Origin: Corynebacterium sp. NML98-0116 | GTDB lineage: Bacteria; Actinomycetota; Actinomycetes; Mycobacteriales; Mycobacteriaceae | Assembly: GCF_001767255.1 (NCBI RefSeq) | Contig: NZ_CP017639.1 | Coordinates: forward strand, 1,510,875 to 1,574,874 | Direction: 5' to 3' | Length of the DNA stretch: 64,000 nucleotides | Shown here: piece by piece, positions 26,604-35,799 of the stretch | Layout of the letters: each line of letters starts with the position of its first letter | How positions within the stretch are numbered: position 1 is the stretch's first letter | Program-made: the position numbers and the translations under genes | The notes under the pieces: generated by a model | What the model was told of the DNA's origin: nothing | What the model saw: only the letters and a program-made list of their open reading frames with translations | Database searches by the model: none

Positions 26604-27553
26604 GACGCTACCTCCGCCGAAACTGTTGTTTCCAGCCGGGCACGCAGCGCTGCCGTCGCTCGCCGCTGCGAACGGGCCCGGGCGATGACGCTTCGCTTCG
26701 GGGCGAAGATGAACGACACCAGAAACACCGCGAACAGGACAAGCACGATAACGGGGCCGGTCGGCACGTTGCCAAGCGCGATGGACAAGTAGGATCCAGC
26801 ACCACTGCCGACGGCTCCAAACACGCCCGCGAGCACGACCATCGCTGGCACCGTTTGCACCCACTGGCGCGCCGCGGCAGGCGGAGTTACGACGAATGCC
26901 ACCATCAACACCAACCCGACAGATTTGACGCCGATCACCGTCGCAAGCGCGATCGTCATGAACATCACCGTGTCGATGACCCTCGGGCGAAACCCAAGCA
27001 TCGTGGACTGCACGGGGTCGAAGGAGCGCAGCTCGAACTCCTTAAACAACACGCACATCACGCAGACCGCGAGCAACCCGACGATGATGCTGATTCGCAG
27101 GTCCGCCCTGGTAATCACGGATGCGTTGCCGAACAGGTAGTCCTGAATACCACCTTTGCCTGGGAACGGATTGCTCGTGATCACGTCCAGCAACAGCATC
27201 CCGAACCCGAAGAAGAACGACAAGCTGATCGCCATCGCCGCGTCAATCGACGTCCGCGTCCGGGCAGTAATCGTGTTCGCCACCATCACCGCGCACGTAC
27301 CAGTGACTACGGCTCCAACCAGCAGCGCAACCATGTTACGGCCGTCGACTCCCAGCCCGACGCACAGCAAAAACGCCAGCAACGTGCCTGGTAGTGCGGA
27401 GTGCGAAATCACATCACTGGTCAGCGACTGCTTGCGCAGGTACGCGAACGTCCCAAGCATCCCTGCCACTGCGCCAATGATGGTGGTCCCCCAAAACACC
27501 ATGGCATAGGTGTGGTTCGCAAAGAACGCACCAAGGCTTATCGACGTCCCCAT
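26600..27553 (-). CDS. mntC: Manganese/metal ABC transporter permease (MntC)
   Basis: First permease subunit of the importer, 317 residues, ABC-3 family with eight or nine membrane helices. SHSALPGTLLAFLL near residue 50 is the conserved motif of the group, and VVTPPAAARQWV lies in the coupling-helix region. The ATG at 27553 shares one base with the mntB stop (TGATG); a GTG one codon earlier is an alternative. The C-terminus is cytoplasmic and Arg-rich. Tight overlaps on both sides mean translation of mntB, mntC and mntD is coupled, giving balanced subunits. Confidence 0.93.
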   Translation of the reverse strand: MGTSISLGAFFANHTYAMVFWGTTIIGAVAGMLGTFAYLRKQSLTSDVISHSALPGTLLAFLLCVGLGVDGRNMVALLVGAVVTGTCAVMVANTITARTRTSIDAAMAISLSFFFGFGMLLLDVITSNPFPGKGGIQDYLFGNASVITRADLRISIIVGLLAVCVMCVLFKEFELRSFDPVQSTMLGFRPRVIDTVMFMTIALATVIGVKSVGLVLMVAFVVTPPAAARQWVQTVPAMVVLAGVFGAVGSGAGSYLSIALGNVPTGPVIVLVLFAVFLVSFIFAPKRSVIARARSQRRATAALRARLETTVSAEVAS

Positions 27554-28302
27554 CACAGCACACCCAACAATCTCATCGAGTCCGCGCCTAACCCGTACGC
27601 CTGCGCAATCGTTTCCGGCGTAAACGTGGAGGAGACTGGCCCCGATGCAATCACTGTCTTATCCAGCAGCGTCACCGCATCGCAGTACGTCGGCACTGTC
27701 GAAAGGTCGTGGTGCACCATCACGATTGTTGTGCCATTCTCGCGCATGGTGCGGAGCACGTCGATAATTGTCGCCTCACTTTTCGCGTCAATGCCTTGAA
27801 ACGGCTCGTCGAGGAAGAACAAGTCCGGGTCCTGTACTAGCCCGCGTGCGAGAAAGACGCGCTGGCGCTGCCCGCCTGAGAGTGCGCCGATCTGGCGGCC
27901 AGCGAAATCCTGCATCCCTACGCGTTCCAAGGCTTCGTATGCGGCGGCGCGTTCGCGCTTCCCCGCCCTGCGGAACCAGCCCAGCTTCCCGTACGTACCC
28001 ATCGTCACCACGTCGAGCACCGTCGTAGGAAAGTCCCAGTCGACGCTCGCGTGTTGTGGCATGTACCCCACGCGGTGGCGCACTGCCTTGAGCGGCTGGC
28101 CGAAGAACTCGGTCTCCCCGGTCAGCGTCGGGATAAGCCCCAGCATCGCCTTGATCAGTGTTGACTTGCCGGCACCATTCGGCCCGACGATCCCCATGAT
28201 GGCGCCCTCGGGGAACCGCACATTCACCTGTTCCAGGACCGGATCAAGGTGGTAGGCAACGGAAAGATTATGCGTCGCGCACGCAAACGTCTGCGTAGTC
28301 AT
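27553..28302 (-). CDS. mntB: Manganese/metal ABC transporter ATPase (MntB)
   Basis: ATP-binding subunit, 249 residues, that powers metal import through MntC and MntD. All ABC motifs are intact: Walker A GPNGAGKST, Q-loop YMPQHASVDWDFP (the form typical of zinc/manganese importers), signature LSGGQRQR, Walker B LFFLDEP and the switch His in MVHHDL. It starts 3 bases after the mntA stop and overlaps mntC. Cytoplasmic face of the membrane. Confidence 0.95.
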   Translation of the reverse strand: MTTQTFACATHNLSVAYHLDPVLEQVNVRFPEGAIMGIVGPNGAGKSTLIKAMLGLIPTLTGETEFFGQPLKAVRHRVGYMPQHASVDWDFPTTVLDVVTMGTYGKLGWFRRAGKRERAAAYEALERVGMQDFAGRQIGALSGGQRQRVFLARGLVQDPDLFFLDEPFQGIDAKSEATIIDVLRTMRENGTTIVMVHHDLSTVPTYCDAVTLLDKTVIASGPVSSTFTPETIAQAYGLGADSMRLLGVL

Positions 28303-28305
28303 GGG

Positions 28306-29262
28306 TTACTTGCCCCCGAGCGCTGCAGCAACTGCTTCAGCGTTATGCAGGAACGCCCCGATGTAGGTATCCGTTGGCGCGGTGGGGCCGAGGGTGTCGG
28401 CGAAGAGCTCCTCGTCAGAAATGGCGACATCCCACCCGCGGGCGTGCACAGCCTCCTGCAGGCTCTTAATCGCCTGCGGGTTCGCCTGATTGTCCTGGAA
28501 GATCGTCGGCACCTTGTTGTCCGCGATGAGATCCGCAAGGTCCGAAAGTTCCGACGCCGACAGCTTCGCCTCTGTGGAAACAAAGTCCGTCGCGTACACA
28601 TCCAACCCGTAGGTCTTGCCGAAGTAGTTGAAGGCATCGTGGCCGGTGATCAAGATGCGTGGCCCAGTGATGTTCGCCAGCATGGTTGCAGCCTTTTCGT
28701 TCGCATCCGCGATTTCCGCCTGGTATTTCGCGGCGTTCTCGTGGTACTCATCGGACTTCGAAGGGTCGACCTCTGCAAGCTTGTTTGCGACCTCGCCGAC
28801 AACCAGGCTCCACGCCTCTGGACTGTTCCATACGTGCGGGTCATGCAGAGGGTTGCCCTCAGCATCGGTTTCTGGCCAGTCAAGCAGCAGATTGTTCGGC
28901 AGCTTGTCTCCTACTGCCAGCTGGCGGTCCCCGAGGCTCTCCAGCTGCTTGATCATCTGAGCTTCGAGGTGCAGGCCGTTCCAGAACACCACATCGGAGG
29001 ACTGAATCTTGTCGATGTCCTTCGTTGAGGGCTGGTAGGTGTGCGGGTCCCCGCCCGGGCCAACCATCGTGGTGACCTCCGCCTCAGGCGCAATGTTGGC
29101 GATGGCATCCGCGAGGTAACCCGTGGTTGCGTAGACCTGCAGCGCACCGTCGGCGTTGATGCCGTCCTGTGTCGCCTGGTTGTCCTCGGTAGACGAGCAG
29201 CCTGCGAGCCCTACGCCCAAGGCAAGCGCGCATGCAGTGAGGATCCTGGATGTGCGTGACAT
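28306..29262 (-). CDS. mntA: Manganese/metal-binding lipoprotein (MntA)
   Basis: Cluster A-I solute-binding protein of 318 residues that captures Mn(II) or a similar ion outside the membrane. The signal peptide ends in lipobox GLAGC (Cys22). Candidate metal ligands follow the family order: His in GDPHTYQPS, His in DPHVWN, His in TGHDAFNYFGKTYG and Asp in IFQDNQANP. This His-His-His-Asp set resembles TroA and corynebacterial MntA rather than PsaA, which has Glu at the third site. First gene of mntABCD, with an AAAGGA upstream and a TATAAT promoter at 29332-29337. Zinc specificity cannot be excluded. Confidence 0.92.
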   Translation of the reverse strand: MSRTSRILTACALALGVGLAGCSSTEDNQATQDGINADGALQVYATTGYLADAIANIAPEAEVTTMVGPGGDPHTYQPSTKDIDKIQSSDVVFWNGLHLEAQMIKQLESLGDRQLAVGDKLPNNLLLDWPETDAEGNPLHDPHVWNSPEAWSLVVGEVANKLAEVDPSKSDEYHENAAKYQAEIADANEKAATMLANITGPRILITGHDAFNYFGKTYGLDVYATDFVSTEAKLSASELSDLADLIADNKVPTIFQDNQANPQAIKSLQEAVHARGWDVAISDEELFADTLGPTAPTDTYIGAFLHNAEAVAAALGGK

Positions 29263-29304
29263 GAAGTGTTTCCTTTCAAACTAAGGTGTACCTCACCAAC
29301 TCTA

Positions 29305-29337
29305 AAGTTCGCCCTACCGAACTTGCAACTTATTATA
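29305..29337 (-). promoter_or_regulatory. mntABCD promoter with inverted-repeat operator candidate
   Basis: On the minus strand a TATAAT -10 box (29332-29337) is followed by AAGTTCG-6-CGAACTT (29318-29324 and 29305-29311), a perfect 7-bp inverted repeat covering the expected transcription start. A smaller AGGT/ACCT palindrome lies further down at about 29284-29293. These are the best candidates for MntR sites. Confidence 0.55.
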
Positions 29338-29380
29338 TGCAAACTCACATGAAGATATGGTTGAGCTGCACAAATAGAGA

Positions 29381-29413
29381 AAGGCCCCGCGGGAGAATTC
29401 CCACGGGGCCTTT
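29381..29413. terminator. Terminator of the surface-protein operon
   Basis: AAGGCCCCG (29381-29389) pairs with CGGGGCCTT (29404-29412). The stem is flanked by T-rich sequence in both directions, and on the minus strand it lies 13 bases after the metalloprotease stop. Confidence 0.85.
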
Positions 29414-29425
29414 GTAGAGAGAAGT

Positions 29426-31798
29426 TTAGAACTTCAGAAGACCTGATGCCCATGCCGCCGCGTAGACCGCCGCCAACACACCGCCGACTGCAGCGATAAT
29501 GCCGACGATCATCCCCACGTTGTCGGACGCGGACGACTTGTCCGACTGGCCCGTGTTCACACCAGTATCGGTCGGTGGCGCCTGAGGCTTCGGCGTCTCA
29601 ACGTCAATGCGGTCCGGCTCCTCCGGTGCCTGACGCCCAGCCTTCGGGTCCAGAATCCGGCGCGCAGATTCCTTCAGGCGGTCACTAGCGGTTGGATCCT
29701 TCTCGATCTCCTTGCGGATGCGCTCCATCTCTTCCGCCGTGTAGTCAAGAACGGAAACCTGGTACTCCTCCTTGAATACCTCGTCGCCTTCGGCGTTAAC
29801 GATGCGGATCTCAAGCGGCATCGTCGAGTCCCGCAGCGAGGTTGCATTCTTGATCGGGATTTCAACACGTGCAGAAGGTTCCGCACCGCTGGCGTTAATC
29901 TGGCCAGGAACAGTGACTTCGATTGGCTCCGCACCCGTGATCGTCGGGTATTTGGCGTACACCGTGAACTTGTGCAGATCCAGACCGAGGTTGCGGATCT
30001 CACCAGTCAGTACGTCGGTTGAACGGTTCGTCACCACCGCCGCATCTTCACCACCGGCCAGACGGAAACCGGCCTTTCCAGGGTTCTGATCTGCAGCAAT
30101 GATTTCTAGCTCGCGAGCAGAAGTATTGTGGCTTGGCTCCGGAATGTCGTCGGTGCCAACGGTGCCTTCACCTGAGCCAATGTATTTGCCCTTGAGGTTC
30201 AGGTTGTCCCAGTCCGCTGGTACAGAGTATTCGCCCTCGTAGCAGACGACGCCGTCCTGTTCGCACTTCTCCTTCGGGTACCTCTTGTCGGTCTTGGGGA
30301 CCGATTCATAGGCCTGGTCGGAGTAGTCGAAGTGCGACCACTGGTAGAGGTAGTTCATGACCGACTTGTACGTCGGCAAATACGCCTCGGTATCCACCGG
30401 GTTCGTCGACAGTGCGCCATTGTGGGTCAGGCCTAGGTTGTGGCCGAACTCGTGCAGGATGGTGTTTCGCAGCTGCTCTTGGTTGGTCACGTTCTCGTGG
30501 TAAGACACGTAAAACGCAGAGTCGTTGACCAGGCCGGTACCCGTCGACCAGTCGCCTTTCTCCATCTGGTCGCCGATAATGCCGACGCGGAACACCGACT
30601 CACGAGTACCGAGCAGCTCCTGGCGCTTTTGCCCTAGCTTGTCTCGCTTCGACATACCATCCGCGAAGTACAGCGGGGTGAAGTCCTCCGTTGGGCCACC
30701 GTGCCTGTTCTCGTAGTTAGGGATGGAGGTGTAGAGGTCACCAGCATCGATATGGAGACGAATCCCGTGCGCAGCGAACTTATCCTCCAGCTCCATCAGG
30801 GACTCACGGGAAGGCCGGTACACGTTCGCGTTCGCCTCAGCGCACTTCGCAAACTTCTCAAAGTCTTGGATGTTCGCGCCGAACTTATTCACCTCGTTGC
30901 AGTTCAGCGTCTCCCACTCAGACTTCATCCAGTTCAACTGCAGGAACAGATCTTTCTGTCCTACTTTCGCCCCCCACCTGTCGAGTGGAAGCTGGGTCCC
31001 GTCAGCAGCGGTAAACCCCACCTTCTCCCACTCATCCGGCAGCCCATCCTGGTCAGTGTCTTTCGCCGTGGGCTGCGTCTGGATGAAGATGTTCGCGGTA
31101 ACCGACGCCGTCCCCTGAACTGGTAGTTCCTTGTTCCACGCCGCGTACTGGTAGCCGGCGCCGTCTTCGGCAACTTCACCCACCCGGCTAGCTTCGCCAG
31201 ACTCGATCGCGTGCCCCGCCGCCTTTGAGACGTCAGCACCACGGAAGTTCACCGAAACATCGTAGCCAGGTTTTTCGGCAGGACCGAAGTTAAACCTTCC
31301 GCCTCGGTAGGTACCTTGATACTGCGCATACTTTGGCACGGCAGAGAACATCTCAATGTCAATCTTGCGGTCACGCTTCGACTTGTTCGTAGCCTCGACC
31401 GTCACGTCCATCGAATTTGTGCCGATCTCAATCGTGCGCGTGATCTGGATTTCGGTGTTCGCATCGTAGTGCGTCAGGATGACCTTGTAACCGATCTCGT
31501 TTTCTTCAACGTCAGACTTCGTCTCAGTCGGGAGGAACGCCACCTGCCGCCCGTCGACGGTCAGGACAGTCTGCAGGCTGCTTTCGAGCAAACCGCCGAC
31601 CGACTGCGGGTTCTGGAACGTCGTGGTCAGCTTCGACCCGTACGCCAGGTCCGAGATAGCAAAGCCTTCAGTCTTCGAATCGTTCTCGATCCAGACGCCG
31701 CCGGGAATCTTTTGAACGCCAGCCTCAGCGATGGGCTGCACCCCACCGAAGGCAAGGCCTGCGCACAGCGCGATAGCAAGAGCTCGTTTCATCTTCAC
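29426..31798 (-). CDS. Membrane-anchored metzincin-type zinc metalloprotease
   Basis: Predicted extracellular protease of 790 residues. Order: signal peptide (1-26), a beta-rich region (about 30-240), a calcium-binding thrombospondin type 3-like motif (DTDQDGLPDEWEK, about 247-259), the catalytic domain with HEFGHNLGLTH (His449, Glu450, His453, His459) and a Met-turn SVMNY (Met481), a beta domain to about 690, a Pro/Lys-rich spacer and a C-terminal membrane helix (about 765-788). HExxHxxGxxH plus the Met-turn defines the metzincin clan. The start is GTG with AAAGGA upstream; an ATG two codons in is possible. It lies 12 bases after the adhesin-like gene, so the two form an operon. The substrate is unknown; a role in cleaving host or surface proteins is inference. 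Confidence 0.85.
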   Translation of the reverse strand: MKMKRALAIALCAGLAFGGVQPIAEAGVQKIPGGVWIENDSKTEGFAISDLAYGSKLTTTFQNPQSVGGLLESSLQTVLTVDGRQVAFLPTETKSDVEENEIGYKVILTHYDANTEIQITRTIEIGTNSMDVTVEATNKSKRDRKIDIEMFSAVPKYAQYQGTYRGGRFNFGPAEKPGYDVSVNFRGADVSKAAGHAIESGEASRVGEVAEDGAGYQYAAWNKELPVQGTASVTANIFIQTQPTAKDTDQDGLPDEWEKVGFTAADGTQLPLDRWGAKVGQKDLFLQLNWMKSEWETLNCNEVNKFGANIQDFEKFAKCAEANANVYRPSRESLMELEDKFAAHGIRLHIDAGDLYTSIPNYENRHGGPTEDFTPLYFADGMSKRDKLGQKRQELLGTRESVFRVGIIGDQMEKGDWSTGTGLVNDSAFYVSYHENVTNQEQLRNTILHEFGHNLGLTHNGALSTNPVDTEAYLPTYKSVMNYLYQWSHFDYSDQAYESVPKTDKRYPKEKCEQDGVVCYEGEYSVPADWDNLNLKGKYIGSGEGTVGTDDIPEPSHNTSARELEIIAADQNPGKAGFRLAGGEDAAVVTNRSTDVLTGEIRNLGLDLHKFTVYAKYPTITGAEPIEVTVPGQINASGAEPSARVEIPIKNATSLRDSTMPLEIRIVNAEGDEVFKEEYQVSVLDYTAEEMERIRKEIEKDPTASDRLKESARRILDPKAGRQAPEEPDRIDVETPKPQAPPTDTGVNTGQSDKSSASDNVGMIVGIIAAVGGVLAAVYAAAWASGLLKF

Positions 31799-31810
31799 TT
31801 TTCTCGTCCT

Positions 31811-33865
31811 TTATCCCGAAACGTCAAATCCGGCGTTCTTCAACGCATGCGTCACCGCATTAAACGGCGGAACATGCTTATTACTGTCCCACAACCAGAA
31901 GAGTAAGACACCAAGGCCCTCAGCGGCGATCATGAACGGCACGATCCACCACACGCGCTCCCAGTTCAGCTCCTTTTGCGTCGCTGTTTGCTTAGGCACA
32001 ACGTGTAGGTCGATCAGCTGCTGTGAGCCATCTTCCCACGTCACAACAACAGGAACGTTAATCTCTTTTGGCTTCTGACTACGTGGCACCGTAGCTCGCA
32101 CCTCGCCCGTTTCCGGGTTGATATCGACGTTCGCGTCCTGGTTCTTGTAGCTCTTTGGCAGCCCGTAGTGCACACCAGAGAACTGATCTTTCGGCTTGGC
32201 AAAGCCCTCTTGCACAGCGTAGTCGACTGTGTTCTTCCTAGCTAACGAGTTAGCAGTTGCCTTCAACTCGATGATTTGGTGCCCACCGGGGAAGTCAACG
32301 CGCAGCTTCGCGGTGTAGGTGCTGTCTGCCTCGGTATCTGCCGGAATCTTTGCAGTGACGCGGCCTGTCGCGCGGTCAATGGTGATCGGAATGCCACCGT
32401 CGTTTTCGATGGAGAACACGCTGCCGTAGACAGGATCGCCCTCTGGTTCAGCGGTGAACGCCTTACCAGGGGTCACGATTTGCTGTGCATAGCGCAGCTT
32501 GTGTGCCTCGAGTTCCTCCGGGCTGAGTTGGTTCACGATGTGCACAGGCAGTGTTACGTACTCCCTTGACCCATCCGTGTAGCTGGCCAGGATGTGTAAG
32601 TTGTAATCCTTATCCTCGACGCCTTCGGGAACCACAGCCTCGACGACCCCCGTGGCACTGTCGACGGCGACGTTCCATCCGCGGAGGTCAGCGTTCTTTC
32701 TAGCGTCCCAACGGAACTCGGTGCCAACGGGCAGCGGTTCGCGGGAGTTGAGATCTGCAACGAACTTTCCACCTGGCGCCACGCGGGCGTCATCATAGGA
32801 GATGTCCGTTACTGTCTTGAGCAGTGGCGGAATCACCTCAAAAGCGGCGTCCGTCTTCAGCTGGCTGCCGTCGGGCATCGTCACGGTCACCGGAATTTTG
32901 ACGGTCTCCCCGACCTTGGTACCCCTCGAAGCGACGTACTTGACCTCGCCGGTGTTCTTATCGATCGTAGCTTCTGGGTATGAAGTCTCAAACGTCGTCC
33001 CACGAGGCACCGGCTGGTTAATGAAGTCGTAGCCGTCTTTACGCAGCGTCAAGCTCGGTGTGATGCTTGAACCGACAGAACCGGGACGAACGTAGCTAGT
33101 TGGGTACTTGAAGGCGTACCGATCAGCGCCACTAGCTGATTCCTGCAACTCAATCCTGACGGCAAAGTCAGGTGCATTCGAAGCGCGAATCTTGACGGTG
33201 TACACACCGGCCTTCGTCGTTTCGAGTGGTGCAACCTCCACCGTGCCGTCACGGTAGACAGTCACCCATTCAGGAGTCCCACCGATCTTTTCAAACTCGG
33301 TACCGGTCTCATTCTCCTCGTTTGGCATGACCACTTTGCGCTCACCTGGCTTCAAGTCAATCTTCGGCCACGTATAGAAAATGGTTTGCTCAGCAGGCAG
33401 CTTCAGCGAGGTGATGATGAACGTGTCTTCTTTGACGGTGATCCAACCCGAAACAAAGCGCGGTTTCTCCGGGTCCTTTCCGCCATAGATTTGGTAGCGG
33501 TACGAACCTGGGTCGACGATGAACGCAACTGCACCATTCTCGTTGGTGCGCGCAACGTGCGAAGTCTTCCCGTCCTGGCTCACGAACCGTACCTCGGTGT
33601 CCTGCAGTGGTGAACCATCGGTATCGAGGAAGAGGTACGAGCGCTTCGCTTTCCCTTCCGGAAGTTCCTCAAACCCCAGCGAGTTTGAAGTATCGACGGC
33701 AACTTCGTCGATCACTCCCGGAGAATCTTGCTCGGCACGGGCATATGTTGGAGCACTACCTGCGGACGCAAGCATGATTGAAGTCGCCGTTGCGACCGCG
33801 AGCCCGGTTTTACACTTACCTCGACGCACTATTGCCTCTGCCTTACACTTCTTCGAATCACCCAT
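31811..33865 (-). CDS. Multi-domain surface protein with five Rib/YPDG-like modules
   Basis: Exported protein of 684 residues, membrane-anchored rather than sortase-anchored (no LPxTG). Order: a long signal peptide to about residue 44, a CNA-B/prealbumin-like domain (about 70-155), then five related beta modules (about 160-250, 255-355, 360-455, 460-555, 560-640). Modules two to five carry the PEATIDKNTGEVKY / DRATGRVTAKIP type strand and end in a PDG, TDG, PGG or EDG turn, the pattern of Rib and YPDG repeats in Gram-positive adhesins. A single helix (about 652-676) and a short cytoplasmic tail end the protein. A TACACT box lies about 28 bases before the ATG. Adhesion is the likely role by family; not proven. 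Confidence 0.78.
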   Translation of the reverse strand: MGDSKKCKAEAIVRRGKCKTGLAVATATSIMLASAGSAPTYARAEQDSPGVIDEVAVDTSNSLGFEELPEGKAKRSYLFLDTDGSPLQDTEVRFVSQDGKTSHVARTNENGAVAFIVDPGSYRYQIYGGKDPEKPRFVSGWITVKEDTFIITSLKLPAEQTIFYTWPKIDLKPGERKVVMPNEENETGTEFEKIGGTPEWVTVYRDGTVEVAPLETTKAGVYTVKIRASNAPDFAVRIELQESASGADRYAFKYPTSYVRPGSVGSSITPSLTLRKDGYDFINQPVPRGTTFETSYPEATIDKNTGEVKYVASRGTKVGETVKIPVTVTMPDGSQLKTDAAFEVIPPLLKTVTDISYDDARVAPGGKFVADLNSREPLPVGTEFRWDARKNADLRGWNVAVDSATGVVEAVVPEGVEDKDYNLHILASYTDGSREYVTLPVHIVNQLSPEELEAHKLRYAQQIVTPGKAFTAEPEGDPVYGSVFSIENDGGIPITIDRATGRVTAKIPADTEADSTYTAKLRVDFPGGHQIIELKATANSLARKNTVDYAVQEGFAKPKDQFSGVHYGLPKSYKNQDANVDINPETGEVRATVPRSQKPKEINVPVVVTWEDGSQQLIDLHVVPKQTATQKELNWERVWWIVPFMIAAEGLGVLLFWLWDSNKHVPPFNAVTHALKNAGFDVSG

Positions 33866-33950
33866 ACCGAAAGACGTACGCTTTTAACTTAGTGTATGAA
33901 CGTCAATTTGCGAACTCCCAGCGCAAAAACGTACACCCCCCAATAACTCA

Positions 33951-33989
33951 TCATGCCCCAGGAACTGCCCTGTGCAGCCTGGGGCATGA
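33951..33989. terminator. Stem-loop after gapB
   Basis: TCATGCCCCAGG (33951-33962) pairs perfectly with CCTGGGGCATGA (33978-33989), a 12-bp stem 10 bases after the gapB stop. The T-run on the minus strand is weak, so termination may be partial. Confidence 0.7.
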
Positions 33990-33999
33990 AAAGAAATGA

Positions 34000-35460
34000 C
34001 TACTTCAGATCCTCCGGAACGGTCCGTGCGGGGTAAATGCGCGGGCGAACACCCGCGATCTCCTCAACAACTCGCACTACCTGGTGGGAGTAGCCATACT
34101 CATTGTCGTACCAGACGTAGAGCACGAGGTGCTTGCCGGCCGAAATCGTCGCCAACCCGTCAACGACACCAGCGTGCGTGGTACCGAGCAAATCTGTCGA
34201 GACAACCTCAGGCGACTGGATGTAGTCAATCTGCTGGCGCAGGTTAGAATCCGTCGAGACCTTACGGAGGAAGTTATTGACCTCATCCTTTGTCGTCTCG
34301 GTTTCGAGCTCGAGGTTGAGCACCGCCATAGAAACGTCAGGCGTTGGAACGCGGATCGCGTTGCCGGTCAGCTTGCCCTCGAACTCGGGAAGCGCCTTCG
34401 ACACAGCCTTTGCGGCACCTGTTTCCGTCAGCACCATGTTGAGGCCAGCAGCGCGACCGCGGCGGTCCCCCTTGTGGAAGTTGTCGGCCAGGTTCTGGTC
34501 GTTCGTGTAGGAGTGCACTGTCTCAACGTGGCCGTGGACCACGCCGTAGCGATCATTGATGACCTTCAGCACCGGCGTAATACCGTTCGTGGTGCACGAA
34601 GCCGCGGACAGGATCTGGTCACCGTCCGTAATGTCAGCATGGTTGATGCCGTAGACAATGTTCTTAATATCACCCTTGCCTGGAGCGGTCAGCAGAACGC
34701 GGGAGACACCCTTGGACTTCAGGTGCTGGCTCAGGCCAGCCTCATCGCGCCAGACACCGGTGTTATCAACGACGATCGCATCCTTGATGCCGTACTCGGT
34801 GTAATCGATGGATGCCGGGTCGTTCGCGTAGATCATCTGGATCGGCGTCCCGTTGGCCCAGATGACTTCCTTCTCGTGATCCACAGTGATAGTGCCGTCA
34901 AATGGACCGTGCACCGAGTCGCGGCGAAGCAAAGATGCACGCTTGACGATGTCGTCGTCACCCTTCTTCCGCACGACGACGGCGCGCAGGCGCGCTCCCC
35001 CGTACATCGCCTCACGAGCAATCAGAATGCGGGCCAACAAGCGGCCGATGCGGCCGAAACCATACAGCACAACATCGCGTGGCTCGAGCTCCGAGTCCGT
35101 ATCGACGACGTCGGCAAGCGCCTCGTTCAAGTAGGCCCGCAGATCGCTCGCGCCGGACTTCTTGTAGTCGCTGGCAAGACGGCCAAGGTCAATCGATGCC
35201 GTGCCGAGGTTCATCTGAACAAGCTCACGAAGCACCGGCAACGTGTCCTCGAGCGGAAGCTCCTTCTCCACAATGCGACGCGCGTACCGGTGCGCCTTAA
35301 TAATGTCGATGTCCGTCACACCTACCAGCAGTCGGCCAAAAATCGAGGTGACAACGTTGTTTTCACGGTGAAGCTGGCTGATGAGCGGAAGCATTTCCTG
35401 GGCCAGGGTCAGCTTGTGATTCCAGTCCTGTTGGTGCGTTGTATTCGTAGGCGTAGACAC
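34000..35460 (-). CDS. gapB: Glyceraldehyde-3-phosphate dehydrogenase, long GapB type
   Basis: Interconverts glyceraldehyde-3-phosphate and 1,3-bisphosphoglycerate. At 486 residues it is the long form with an extra N-terminal domain of about 130 residues before the Rossmann fold (VVLYGFGRIGRLLARIL). In C. glutamicum this form, GapB, works mainly in gluconeogenesis and can use NADP. The catalytic Cys is in SAASCTTNGITPV and the catalytic His in TVHSYTNDQNL. The GTG at 35460 has AAGAGG 6 bases before it; the ATG two codons earlier abuts that site and is less likely. A 10-bp inverted repeat lies in the leader. Single-gene unit. Confidence 0.93.
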   Translation of the reverse strand: MSTPTNTTHQQDWNHKLTLAQEMLPLISQLHRENNVVTSIFGRLLVGVTDIDIIKAHRYARRIVEKELPLEDTLPVLRELVQMNLGTASIDLGRLASDYKKSGASDLRAYLNEALADVVDTDSELEPRDVVLYGFGRIGRLLARILIAREAMYGGARLRAVVVRKKGDDDIVKRASLLRRDSVHGPFDGTITVDHEKEVIWANGTPIQMIYANDPASIDYTEYGIKDAIVVDNTGVWRDEAGLSQHLKSKGVSRVLLTAPGKGDIKNIVYGINHADITDGDQILSAASCTTNGITPVLKVINDRYGVVHGHVETVHSYTNDQNLADNFHKGDRRGRAAGLNMVLTETGAAKAVSKALPEFEGKLTGNAIRVPTPDVSMAVLNLELETETTKDEVNNFLRKVSTDSNLRQQIDYIQSPEVVSTDLLGTTHAGVVDGLATISAGKHLVLYVWYDNEYGYSHQVVRVVEEIAGVRPRIYPARTVPEDLK

Positions 35461-35506
35461 AGTCATCCTCTTCATGCGGTAATTGAACAATTGGGAAACG
35501 TTTGCC

Positions 35507-35556
35507 TTGGGGGTACATGACACAGCTGCCGTACCCCCAATACAGGAATTATCGTA
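35507..35556 (-). promoter_or_regulatory. gapB promoter and 10-bp inverted repeat
   Basis: On the minus strand TACGAT (35551-35556) can act as -10. Downstream, TTGGGGGTAC (35507-35516 on plus) and GTACCCCCAA (35531-35540) form a perfect inverted repeat with a 14-base spacer. Runs of G or C flanked by T and A resemble RamA-type sites of corynebacterial carbon control; RNA hairpin formation is the alternative. Confidence 0.55.
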
Positions 35557-35799
35557 GCGTGTATTGGTCCATCTTTGTTACAAATACTCCAGCTAAACCA
35601 ACCGCACCGCGAGATATGGTTACATCAGTCGCCTTAGGTGGGCTTTGTAGTGCAACGCCAAGTAAACCCGCACCCCACCCCCAAAACACACCCCCGGTGC
35701 TGGATGGCGGTATTTGTCCAACGTGGCGTCGACAAGCTGGCGCGAAACTACCTTCGGTACCCTGTGCACGTACATCAACGCATTGGAGGAAACGAATCT

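Noticed and set aside
34084..35520. 478-codon open frame opposite gapB
   Set aside because: Antisense shadow of a clear dehydrogenase with catalytic Cys and His in the other strand.
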